Below are positions 46,105 to 57,388 of a DNA stretch of 64,000 nucleotides, in pieces; position 1 is the first letter of the stretch, and each line of letters starts with the position of its first letter. The position numbers were made by a program, and so were the translations under genes. The notes under the pieces were generated by a model that was not told the origin of the DNA, did no database searches, and saw only the letters and a list, made by a program, of their open reading frames with translations. Source of the stretch: Bryum argenteum (taxonomy: Eukaryota > Streptophyta > Bryopsida > Bryales > Bryaceae); NCBI GenBank assembly GCA_037043015.1, contig CM073328.1, forward strand, positions 18,325,495 to 18,389,494. Direction: 5' to 3'.

Positions 46105-47938
46105 CCCCTCAAGTTTCAAGAGGCCTGTTTTATGTCGTTTTGTCTTTGGTAAATCTCTTACTTACTTTATTTAAATCGCATGAAGTTAGAACCTTCTGCA
46201 TGTCGTAGAGTTTTTCCATACCTTTCCGAGAAGTCATTTCATGCTTCAAAATTCCTCATATTTTCGGAGATATTCACGGTCAAAGTTTGAAAACACTAAT
46301 TAAAATATGACCACAAGCACCCAAATTGCAGTATATGCTCATTTATTCTCAAAATCTTGCCAAAATCGATTGAATCCCAAAAGCTTCAAAAATTCAACAA
46401 AATTTGAGATCTTACTTTTTGTCAATTTTGGTTTTTTCTACTTGCAAAGTAGGTTTCAAGGCATGACCATATTGTTTGGAGTTTCAATCCAATCATTCTT
46501 CATATGCATTTATTATGGTCGAAGAATGGCCTCTGTATATGAATTTCAGCATACATTTGTGGAAATAATCAAGCATTTCTTTGGGTTTTATACGTTGTAT
46601 GAGTGTAAAAATTGCACAGACATATTCCTAAGTCACTTAGGGACAAGAATTTGACGAGCCTCCAATCAAATTTACTACCAAAAATGGTTTTTTTGGCCCT
46701 CAAAATTTCGCTCACCCTCGTTACAACAAGGGAAAAGTCTTTTCTTTCCAACTTTAACCCCTAAACGCGCCAGCCTATTTTTAGCAGAAAAGCACATTTC
46801 CATAGAAATCCTCATAGATGAAAATCAAGAGAAGCTATTAAGATCTCAACCGTACAAACTTGTAATAGACTTATCCAAGATCATGTGGACCAAAACTTGA
46901 GTCATGAGGCCTTATAGATCGGAAGATCATAACATATTAATACTAAAAACAAACTGCAAAATTTCATCATTTTCACTTTGAGGTGGAAATGCTACCAATA
47001 TACCTATTGCAATGAAAAAATTACCAACTAGAGAGATGTTCACCTTCATCTTAATAAGTCCTTTACCCAACAAAAATTCATCAAAAAAATTTCTTGGCTC
47101 AAATAAAAGCCATGCAATGGTAAAAACTGCCAAAAATTTTACAAAGGAAAAATAGTCCAAACCTAGACCCTTTGCATTCAATTTCATGCCTTATCTTCAA
47201 AACACCTTCGATCTTGTTAAGGTTTCTACCACTTAGACTAGACTCTAATTGGAGGCCATCCCAAAAATTAAGTTGAAATCCAACGGTGGATGAAGGAGAT
47301 ATAGCTCCTCAAATATCATCCATTTTCTCACTTTTTCTGTTGACAAAACATCATTGCAAATCCAATAGCAAAATCATTTGGATCAAAAAACTTCACACTA
47401 CAAAGTTGTTAAGAATCACCTTAAGATCATGACCATGAAAAAAAAAATCATGAAAACTATTTTTAATTTCACATAATTGGCTTGCAATGGTAATACATGC
47501 CCCATGCTTGAAAACCCAAAAGCAAGCGCTGTCTTCACTAAAGTGCATTCCATTAATTCATACTTTATTGTATGGGCTTGCAAATTTTACAACGCAAACT
47601 AGACTTGATTTGGAACCTAACCCAAGTGATTTCATCCAAAACGGACCTCGGATGAAGAAGATATGGCTATTCAAAGTTGCTGCCTTCCATCCAAAATGTC
47701 GTTTTTCGACATTCGGCGCGTTTAGGGGTTAAACATTATGATCTCACAAATGGTAAAAAATTGAAACCTAAAATTATATATCCAAATACATGTAGAAATT
47801 AGAAATTTTGGTACTAGATCCTGCACTTACATACTTGAAAATACATCATAAATTGAAAATTCTCACCTTGCACAAAAAGGGCAGTTTTGAGGGTAAAGCA
47901 TGCAAATAGTGCCTTGAAACTTTTGGGGTTAACCCCTA
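46105..47938. mobile_element. outer TTAA-type MITE interrupted by another
   Basis: Ends CCCCTCAAGTTTCAAG and, in reverse complement, CCCCAAAAGTTTCAAG match at 14 of 16 bases. The flanks are ATAA (changed) and TTAA. Removing the nested element at 46758-47728 leaves about 860 bp. Confidence 0.55.
46758..47728. mobile_element. TTAA-flanked MITE, nested
   Basis: A 971-bp element with perfect 14-bp inverted ends (CCCCTAAACGCGCC) and intact TTAA on both sides (46754-46757 and 47729-47732): a textbook piggyBac-type insertion without coding capacity. Confidence 0.85.
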
Positions 47939-47942
47939 CAGG

Positions 47943-48157
47943 TCTCAGCGTGCCGTGGCGACCAGTAGAATACGGTGTATTTTGGTTGTATTTGGAGTGA
48001 ATGCACACCTTTAATGGGTTTGAGTTCAAAGAAGAAGTTGACATTTGAATTAATGCGGTTCTAGTGAGCTATTACGATTCCAATTTAGAGTTTCTTGTTG
48101 GTAGCAAATCCTTATTATACGACACCGTACATACTATCCCCAAGGGACTTTTAAGGG
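47943..48157. mobile_element. possible short TTAA-flanked MITE
   Basis: TTAA flanks at 47939-47942 and 48158-48161 with weakly matching ends (CCCCTACAGG and, in reverse, CCCTTAAAAG). It directly abuts the previous element and shares its TTAA. Confidence 0.35.
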
Positions 48158-48161
48158 TTAA

Positions 48162-49325
48162 ACATTGAACTTGAATGTTCTATTTGTACATATTTCAACT
48201 ATGTATCGTACTTGGTAACCACGGATACTTAGAATTGAAACATTCAAGGAGGTGAAGCACAAAGGAAGAAAGGGAGGTCGATCACAAACTGTGTCCATGA
48301 GAACAATTTAGTTCTTTTGTGGCCATGGAAATTACTTATTTCTTTTAGTCACGAATTTGGATCTTACCCAAATATGAATATGATATAGGGTAACAATCAA
48401 TAATGGCAAAGTGCGGACAATGGAGCTCTAGTAATTTTCACTTACAAATACATAATAGTTTCCCCATACAATAGTATATGTACTCACTTCTATGTCCAAC
48501 TTCAAAAATTCATAACTCTTTGGAGAGAAGTTGAGAAATGATTTTCTAGTAATTTGCTTGCACAGATAAGTTTGGGTAAGCGTTCGTAGCACCTACCAAG
48601 GAGGTTGGAGGTGGGGTAATGAGCCCCCTAATTTTTTGATGTATAGGCATCAAATGCCAAGGAGTAGGCTTCCGAGGGTAACTTGGAGTCGCAGACTTCA
48701 AATTTGAATTCAAAATTATCAAAACCAGCCTTGGGAGGTCACCACGGATTCTAGGGTGCCTCCTTGGTAGCTGCCACGAACCATTGCCCGATAAGTTCCA
48801 GTAAATTTCCATGCTGAAAATTGGGCCATTGTTGACCAGTCACGGCATTTTGGTCCATTCTCTGCAGCGCTGCTGTCGCTAACACGTTGTGCTTTCGCCA
48901 TGCAAGAAAAAAAATTGAAGCTTTTGTTTACAACAAACATGAAACCAGCTACTGTAGTCTTTGAGAATTCCAAAAAATTACGGGTATCAAGTGCATTCAC
49001 ACTTCCATTCCATGAAGAATGTGTGAAACATAATCCCGTACGTTGCAGTATCCTGACTTTATGTATAATAGTGAGCGTATTTACAAGCCATACTCAAAGA
49101 CATCATACTGGAATATCTAGTCGTACCGAAAAATGTGAACTACAATGGGGACCTCGTTTAAAACAGAACTGTCACATCAATTTGTGCAGGTTTAGAAGCC
49201 TAATCCTAAAGCTAATACTCGAACTTTGGAAATTTATACTACGGTACACAGGTATTCGTACGATCGTGATATCACAGATGATTCCAGTGCGAAGGTCTCT
49301 CATCTTGACCATTCAAGCTTCTTTG
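48162..49325. other. intergenic stretch 3' of the invertase gene
   Basis: No gene seen. The part nearest 49325 should hold the invertase 3' UTR and poly-A signal. Confidence 0.5.
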
Positions 49326-52300
49326 TCATTTTTTCGCGCCATTAAAAGGTTTAGGATTGAAAGGTTTGGGATTGAAAGGTTTAGGGTTTCCAACGGGTGA
49401 ATCAGGGGTGGTCCAAACGCCTCTCATTTTCCAAATATTCATTTCCCTGACTGTGATGGGACTAGTGCCATTGTTGAAGAGAAATACGTGAGCTTGCTCA
49501 TGAATTGCTTTCGTCGGATAAACGCGAGATGTGACTGCCATGCGGCCTTCTTGCACGAAGCTCTCAACGATGGAGTGATCCACCTGATCCAACATATTCA
49601 ATCCTAGTTATTGAAAACGGCACTTTGCGTCTGTAATCAGGAACCTTTGCTACACGAATTTTAGAAGCTTATCGCTAGAGAAGTTTCACGTCAGGACATC
49701 AAAGCAGGGGAGAAGGGGCTGACCAACACGCGCAAAGATAAAAAATCTTCTGAAGGCAACACACGGACAGTTCCCCAGAATGTCGAGCTGTCCACGCCAT
49801 CCAAGAGAGATGACCTGTCCAATTGCTACTTGAATCAGTAACAGTGTGGGTAAATACATGCTAAGAGATTCCTCCCCATGGATGCAGATACTCAAAGTAG
49901 GGAAAACACGGACACTTGCAGGTGTACAGAAAACAAAGCTACATGAAACAAGACCTCGATCAGGTTGAAGCAAGTCTTACCTGCTCTGGTCACTGCAAAA
50001 GTGGGTTGCCCATCGTCCAGCTTTGGACTGAGATATGTAGAAGAAGACTGCAGTCTGCTCTATTAGAGCATCGTCTGCCATGACAAGAAGCCCAAAGGGT
50101 CCAAATACACCTTGCTGGGCTGATCCTCCCTTACTGCAGTCAAATGGGGTGTCCGGGTGTACATCTTCGTCCGGGCTCACCTTGGATACGTCAGGATACT
50201 CGAATACAACCTCTATGTCCAGCTACATGTGCAACGTTCTCAAGGGTAAGTAACTATAGCAAACGAGAGGGTGGAGCAACCTTGCTACCGAAAATGTCTT
50301 CACACTAGTTTGTTGTTATCAGAATACGGACTTCTAGCGGCCATCAATGATGACCACCATGACTTCGTTCTTGTAAGTTGTGATTGTTCGTTCTGAGACA
50401 CCCACACAGTATGAAAACGACACTGAGAATGACCCTGCAGACTCGGGGCTCACTACCATACCAGATCGCGGTGCATTCTAACCGAACATTCTCACCTGGC
50501 CTCCCGAAGATCCGTCGATTTTTAAAACACTTCCTGTCTCCAAGTCGACGTCAGTCCTTGATACTTTATCACCTCTCAAACTTTTCACCTCTTCAATTGG
50601 AGCCTGCAGGAGATTATCCCCTAATTTGCTATCAAGCCACATTGTCCTCGGTATTGCCTGCGATGCGAAATTCATACCAGAAACGTGAGATATTGAAGTA
50701 CATTAGATGCTCAATTAAGCGACTTCGTATTTGCAATGGCAGCCTACTTACCAGCAGCGAAGCCCAGCCTTTGGCAATATCTTGAGCTTCGGTATCAGAT
50801 TCGTTGGACCATCCCCAATTAATGCGGCGCAGTTTCTTAGGATCAAAGAATGATTTTGAAGCATAAAACTTGCCATAGTCGTAAAGTAACCCATAGATCA
50901 CATCAAGCTCTCCGTTGACGGGAGCGAAAGTCTCCGTGACCTTATTGTAAAAACCAACTGCATAGTAATCGCGTTTCGTAACGAAGGAGCTAACTTTTAA
51001 GATATGCCGAACTGCAGGTCCGCGACTAGATGTGTCGAGCCCTATTTTCCCACTTGAACCTACAGGAAAGAAGTCCACACACTCCCACATTCCTGTCTGA
51101 GGAAGTGCGCGAAGAACGTTCTTCTCTAACTCCCAATGCAGAAGATCATCACTCCTGTAGAGCAGAGCCATTCCAATTTGACCCCAGTTGTCCTTCCCCA
51201 ATCTAGCTCCCAGTGTCATTCTCCAGGAGCCATCATCAAGTTGCCAGGCAGTTGAAGGGTCTCGGAAGTCCTCTTTGTCGATACCAGCGGGATGCCTGAG
51301 GACTGGATTCTCAGGGAGCTTAACCCAATCGCGAAGGTGTGGATCGCTGGCATTCGCGGGCACTGCAATGTTCTGCGTCTCTTCTAGGTCGGCTGCCACT
51401 CCTGTTTATTTGTCCACATCAAGGTCTCCTGGGATCAAAATGTGAAGTGATTGCCCTAGGTACTTTACTCAATTTAAAATTAGGTCAAGACCAGAGGTTG
51501 GTGATCACAAATGGCTTGCCTGTGTAGAGAATCATAGGTGTCCCATCTGGTCGAATAGTAGCGGAACCAGACCATACACCTCCGACGTCGTACCAATGGT
51601 CGCAAGTTAGTGCAGGTTCAAGATCTTCCCAATGAATAAGATCTTCTGAGACTGCATGACCCCATGTAAGGTTGCCCCACACAGGTTCCGCCGGATTGTA
51701 TTGGTAGAATAAATGATATAGTCCCTTGTAAAACATCGGTCCTGCAAAAGTAGTACGTTACCGAACGTTAGTGTAATCAGGGAAACCGTGAGTGAAAATG
51801 ATGCACCCCTAAAAGAGTACCCTCTTCCTGTTGGTTCGTGTGCTCAACCTTATGCTGGACGGCATTACAACCCCCAGCCAAGCGCCCAAATACTATCTGG
51901 CTGGTATACCAGAACCTACATGCTCCACGCTGAAGGATTTAACAAAGAAGACAAGGGCCTGCCTAAATAGGATCGAGTAATCGATTAAAATCGAATCCAT
52001 CGATTTTGCAACCCAACAGCGATATGATGGGAGAAAACATTGTGCCTGCTAAGAGTATACAATCAGTTCTTGTAGGATATAATGACGCACCATTCGGGTC
52101 TGCAGAATCAAATCCGAGCAGCATCCATGTCAAAAAAAACCACAACAGTAGGGTTAGGAAGAACTGGGCAAACCGCTGTCAGATAAGAATGCAGATGTTT
52201 GCAGAAGAAACCAAATTTGTAGAAAAATTGGTTCGTACCATCAACCCCACCAACTGAACAAGTTTCAACCATCAACCACAGTGATAAAGCTTACCGTTCA

Positions 52301-52553
52301 TCCAATTTTTTGCAGGTTGAAAATGAAACGATGAGCGGTAAAGTTCCATCCGGAGTCTCGAAGAAACATCACTCGATGCAGTGGAGAGACTGGCACCGTC
52401 TACGACAGAAGATTGTACAAACGTCGAAAAACCGCTCGTACATATACACAAAAGGGCGATCGCGCAACGGAAAATGAGTAAGAAAATCCTAACACTGGCA
52501 CAATTCGTCCGGGAGAGGCTCCGAGCAGGAGCCAGCCTCGAGAGAACCATCAT
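49326..52553 (-). CDS. acid beta-fructofuranosidase (invertase, GH32), vacuolar type
   Basis: Hydrolyses sucrose to glucose and fructose. Eight exons join in phase to 630 residues: 52295-52553, 52091-52099, 51520-51741, 50752-51401, 50496-50657, 49981-50222, 49724-49814 and 49326-49583. Exon 2 is the 9-base mini-exon coding DPN. The GH32 landmarks are NDPNG (86-90, nucleophile D87), FRDPS (D211) and WECVDF (acid/base E270). Val in WECVD, rather than Pro, marks the vacuolar acid type. Residues about 20-40 form a hydrophobic anchor ([16 protein letters not shown]), as in vacuolar invertases. [13 protein letters not shown] closes the beta-sandwich module. Intron 3 uses a GC donor (ACAG/GCAAGC). 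The C terminus ends with NPKPF repeats before the stop. No breaks are seen. Confidence 0.97.
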
Positions 52554-55373
52554 CGTGAGCACGTCCTAGGCTTGCGAAAAGAAGAACTTTGTCCCATCAA
52601 CAAGTCCAGATCCTCGATAAATACACCTGAACGGGGTCGGACACTGTCGGCACTAGAAAGCCCAGGTTAAGGAAGGAAAGGCGAATAGCAGATGCGACCT
52701 TGAAGAAATGTACATGTACGGGGGAGCCACGGAAGAGGCAATGGATTGAGTAAAGACATGCGGAATAGAAGATAAGTGCGAGGCACAGTGGAAGGCCTGG
52801 AAGCCCAATTGGAAAGTGCCGCTCCATCAAGCCCAGGATAGTGAAGAAAATTATGTAGTGATCCAAAATCCGGCAGTTCGGCGAATTTCGATGATGCGTC
52901 ACGACACCCTTGGCTCAAGACTGCGGTATTGAAGCGGACCGTCCAGCTTCGCGACATGTGTGGGTTTGCCAGGTCGTCCTACTCCTGTTCCTCGTCTGAC
53001 GTGTTTAGCGGGACATGAAGCATTTCGTATACTGAAACGTGTAGCGTTTCCCTTTGTTCACGAAAGCCATGACGAACAGGATCCCGATAATGCCTGCCTG
53101 CCTCACTGCCTGCCTTCCATCACAATACAACAAACACTTTGACTCGACTGTTGGTCCAATTCAAGATTCTCATTATCTTACTGTTTACAGCTTGCGTTAA
53201 AGTTCCAAGACTTTATCAACCCCTAAAGTTTCAAGGCACTATTTGCATACTTCATCCTCAACACTTCCCTCTTCCAATGCAAGGTGAGATCCTTCATGTC
53301 TCGGAAACTTTTGAAGAATATAACCGTAAGATCTTGAACTAAACTTGTACAAGATCATGGATACCAAATCCTAAACTCAAATTCCTCTCCGTTTGTGAGA
53401 AAATAGTGTTCAAAGTTGGAGACAAAATAAACAAATAAAATCCCTTGTTGTGGAAAGGGAGAACAATGTTTTGAAGGTCAATAGTAACATTTTAAGAGGT
53501 ATATTTGAATTGAGGCTCTTCACATTCTTCTTCCTAGATGAGTTAGGAACATGTTTATGCAATTTTTACCCTCATGCAACATTTAAAACCCAAAGAAGTG
53601 CTTAATTTTCCAGTTGGAGGTATTCTGAAATACATATACAAAGGCCCATTTTCAACAATTAAAAAGGCATGTAAATAAATATTGGATTGAAAATCTGAAC
53701 CATAATATCAGGTCGTATTACCTTCTCTACATGTACAAAAAAGTAATTCGAAAAAAGTAAAATCCCAATTTTGGTGAATTTTTAAAGAACTCATATTTAA
53801 CTAATTATGGACAAATTCATAGTCCATAAATAAGTCGGCCCTCGGCCGACAAGTGCCAAATATGCAAAGTATTGCTGAACCATAGTGTGGATATATTTCT
53901 ATATTAAAATCATAAAAGAATTACAAGTTTTGAAGAGAGCCAGCCTACAGCCAACAACCTCAATGGAGGAACATTCTCTATAAAGGAGTTTCTCATATTT
54001 CAAGGCATGTTCAACTTCGTAGTATATTTGTCCAGGCCTTCGAGAATGCTTCATATTATCCGAAACAAAATTGAACTTATATAAAGAATAAGCAAGGAAA
54101 GAATATTTGTAACAATATTACGAAGTCTTGCTTGATGAGTTGAAATCTCCTTAAAAAGGCCAACGCATGTAGCAAGCAGCATAAAGAGTCCTACGAAGAG
54201 AAAAAAGAAGAGGCAGTACTTGGTTAGGCTGGCACACATCCTGAGATTGGCGCTTGAGATAGAGAGTGTTGAGAAGCTTGTAACACTAAGGATAATTCTC
54301 AGGTTGTTCATGATGTTCTCTACCAAACACAAAAGATAACCCACCGAAGAAGTCCTATGGGAGAAGAAAACTAAGAAGGGGCTTCAAGTCTCGCATAGGC
54401 ATTTTCGACCACATGCCAACACTGAATCACTTCAGCGACACTTGAAACACCTTCTTGAGACCCTGCCTCCTTAAAACATTTCGATGAGCATTCCAACGGT
54501 CTAGGGCAGCACTAGGATTAATGAAGCAAAGCAATCCCGAAACACATGGAACAATGCATTTCTTGATGTCATGAGGTTGAGCAAACATAGAATCCACGTG
54601 GACATGTTCCTGAACAAGTAAGAAATCAAATAAAAATAATATTAGAGAAGGAGATGGAAAGGAATACGACGACAACAGAGGAGGGACGAGAAAATAATCA
54701 GCGGGCAACCAACATAAAGAGTAAAGATAAAGTAAGAAGAGCCTCTAGGCTAGTATCTCATAAGAGAATAAACTTGACGAAAATCATATCGTTGGGCAAT
54801 TGACAATGAACAATTAAGCTACAGTAAGAGGAGCGTGTTAGCAAGTAGCCAATGTGAAAATGAGCATGACGAGAATCATATCATCGGTCAGCCGGCATTA
54901 AATGAAATGCAAGACTAAGGAAAGCAAGTCGATTGGCAATTGATATCCAAATGAGCATGAAAATTTCAGTAACTCGGATGCTAAAAAAAAACTCACAGAA
55001 GACAGAGACTAATGCATCAAAAGGTTTTTCAGCTCGTAACAATGAACACATGTAAAACCACCAATCGAATAATTAGGTCAAAAATCATATGCCAAATTGT
55101 ACAATTTCTAAACAAAAAAGAAGTCCTCAAAATTTACAGTTACTCTGGAAGGACAACCTTAGTTCAATTAAGTATGCCACGGAATATCCAGATAGACACC
55201 CATGTATATCCTTTAAATTTATAGTCAGCAAGGGGATCAATACTCATAACGTTGCTGATAAGATAAGCGTTGACAACTTCCAAGCAGCTAGGTGCGGGAG
55301 AAAAATAAAAATTTAAAAAAATAAATTCCACCCCTAGAGAAAATGGATGGAGACTTTTCAATCTTGAAATACC
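52554..55373. other. intergenic stretch upstream of invertase
   Basis: The part next to 52553 is the likely invertase promoter. Near 53213 a CAACCCCTAAAGTTTCAAGG block matches the end of the MITE at 47938, so one more relic of that family lies here. I could not support a gene; short open frames at 54051-54344 and 54427-54708 have no recognisable content. Confidence 0.45.
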
Positions 55374-56408
55374 CTAGGAAGCAGAGGCTGCTTGAACCTC
55401 GGGTGCAATTGATTGTCGTGAAACATTCTGGCTTGCCCATGATAGGCATGGACTTGGAAAAAATTGAGGAATAGATTGTCCTGAGGACTTCAACTCCAAC
55501 AGTAACGGCTGCAAATCACTTAGAAGAAAGGGCTTCTGACTCGATTGGTTCTTCTGCAAATGCAAAGTAAAAGTTGGAGGGTGAAACGCACTGATCGGAT
55601 TGTTTAAGACGTCCTTGTATGGAGAGTTATCAATGAGGAGAACATATTCCTCAATGGATCCTAGGGCAACCAGGTCACGACTATATTGCAGAAGACGAGC
55701 TATAGACTTCAGAAAGAATGGAATGCCCGGGTTGGCGAGGTCCTTGTAAGCTCTTGTCAGGCACTTAGATTCCCATAGATAGATAGAAACTCCGGTCCCT
55801 TTCTTAGGGGCCGGCGTGAATGAAGTGTCCATTCGTAATGCTAATATGCTAATATCCTGATGGCCACCGGACAAGGGGAAATTGGAACAATACTACTTCC
55901 CCCTCTCGAGGGTGGATACTATAACTACGCTAGTTTTTAGCTAGTTACTAGTGCCTTGAAGATACTTGACATCGTATCCCCCCAAGGGCTTTGAGGTACC
56001 CATACAACAAGGTCCAAGAACCCCCCACAATAGTTGGGTGGACTATAGTGGTGAGCACCACGCCGGCATGGGGAATGGAACCCACGACCTCCTCATTGGG
56101 GGCCTAAGCCGTAACCTCCAAGCCAAGGCTTGTGGTGCCTTTTGATTCCCATACTATAGACAATCCTCTAGGAAACGCGGAACCCTATCCTAGATATACT
56201 CAAGTCAAGGGGCAAGGTTTTTCTTCATAAAAGAGGACCAGAAGACGATCTCGAAGTCAGTGCCAAGAAACCAAGGAAATAATCCTTTCACTCCCGGTCT
56301 AAGCCGAGCCTGACTCTTCTTAATTTTATACTCAGCGATCCTAGAGGAGACATAGTGAGGGATTGTCCCATTGATGCCGAAATGAATAAAATATTTGCGG
56401 GTCCCGAC
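55374..56408 (-). pseudogene. FCP1/HAD-like gene, decayed and split by a SINE
   Basis: The upstream part starts at an acceptor (GCACTTTAG) at 56409 and reads RKYFIHFGINGTIPHY (motif I; the usual catalytic Asp is Gly), ARLRPGVKGLFPWFLGTDFE and IVFWSSFMKKNLAP, then runs into three in-frame stops before 56151. After the SINE the frame resumes with YLWESKCLTRAYKDL, PFFLKSIARLL and EYVLLIDNSPYKDVLNNP, a good FCP1-type motif III region, to TAG at 55374. The order is that of plant FCP1-homology proteins, as in the copy at 17149-18160. The lost Asp, the stops and the SINE make a functional phosphatase unlikely. The C-terminal half alone stays open from 55874. Confidence 0.75.
55924..56150 (-). mobile_element. 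tRNA-derived SINE with 8-bp target duplication
   Basis: A 227-bp insertion flanked by ATACTATA at 55916-55923 and 56151-56158. On the minus strand its head reads like a tRNA gene: an A-box-like TTGGCTTGGAGGTTACGG and a B-box-like GTGGGTTCCATTCCCC (near GGTTCRANYCC), about 35 bases apart. No long A tail is seen. It lies within the FCP1-like pseudogene. Confidence 0.75.
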
Positions 56409-57388
56409 CTAAAGTGCAGCCTCGATAGGGATGCTATGGGAGCATACCGTTGCGGAAAGCTCTCAGCAGTATCATCATGCTCTGGAGTGCGATAATGCAA
56501 CAATTCAACAAACAACTCCACAACTGAAAGCACAAGAATAAATCATTGGAGACATGTCGGCTAGCATCAAGACTAGCATCACAACTGAAAGCACAAGAAT
56601 AAAGAATAAATCATTGGAGACATGTCGACTAGCAGCCGATACATTTCAAAAAAAAGCCGCGAAGGAGATTAGAATACACTGAGCAAAATCTAATTCACAG
56701 ATTTTGCACCGTTCAAATCAGTGGATGTATAAACTCATTACAAATCAGTGAATGTATAAACTCATTACAGAGTGGTGAGAGGTGCGTTCGTTGGGCTCCC
56801 ACCTCCACCCTCAACTATGATTCTCCATTCAACCCTCAAACCAATGTGCAGTCCTATACTTCTTAGGATCTATGTGTCTAGAAGGCTTGAGTACAAAGAC
56901 GGTTCTAGGAAGAAAATGTGAAACAGGGATAATTCCTGTGCTGCATTCCTAATACTGTATGACACATTTCTGCCGTGTAAATGTACTGCGCTGATTCTGA
57001 AGTTCCTCTCTATGGACGCGAGTCTCGCATCTGGCAGAACAGGCTCCAGGTGCTCAGCCGGCCCAAAGATTGTCTCTCCAGATTCAAATCTGACGCTCCT
57101 GTCCACCATTCTTGCAGATGAAAGAATTTTCAGTTGCTTCCATTTTCTCTTCTCTTTTTTTTTCACGCAAATGAACGAAACTTCATTGCAAGAAATAGAT
57201 TACAAGCCCTCATCGGCTTACAGCCAGGGCCGGGGGAGGCATTTTCAGTTATGTTTAGAGAGACATTATCTTTTCTGCAGAGAGACATCCCATATGTCTG
57301 ACTACGGAACTACCGTCTGCCGATAACGAAGAGAAGGGGCCTACGGAAACTGGGTAAAAGGATAAATAATCGATAAAAGCCCCTGACA
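56409..57388. other. region between FCP1-like pseudogene and SAC3B gene
   Basis: Likely contains the 3' UTR of the SAC3B gene (just below 57389) and lost 5' exons of the FCP1-like pseudogene. A short near-duplicate of CTAGCATCACAACTGAAAGC-type sequence lies near 56510-56640. No other gene seen. Confidence 0.45.

Noticed and set aside
52597..52957. Hydrophobic open frames upstream of the invertase
   Set aside because: No family resemblance, and overlapping frames are equally open; more likely promoter sequence.
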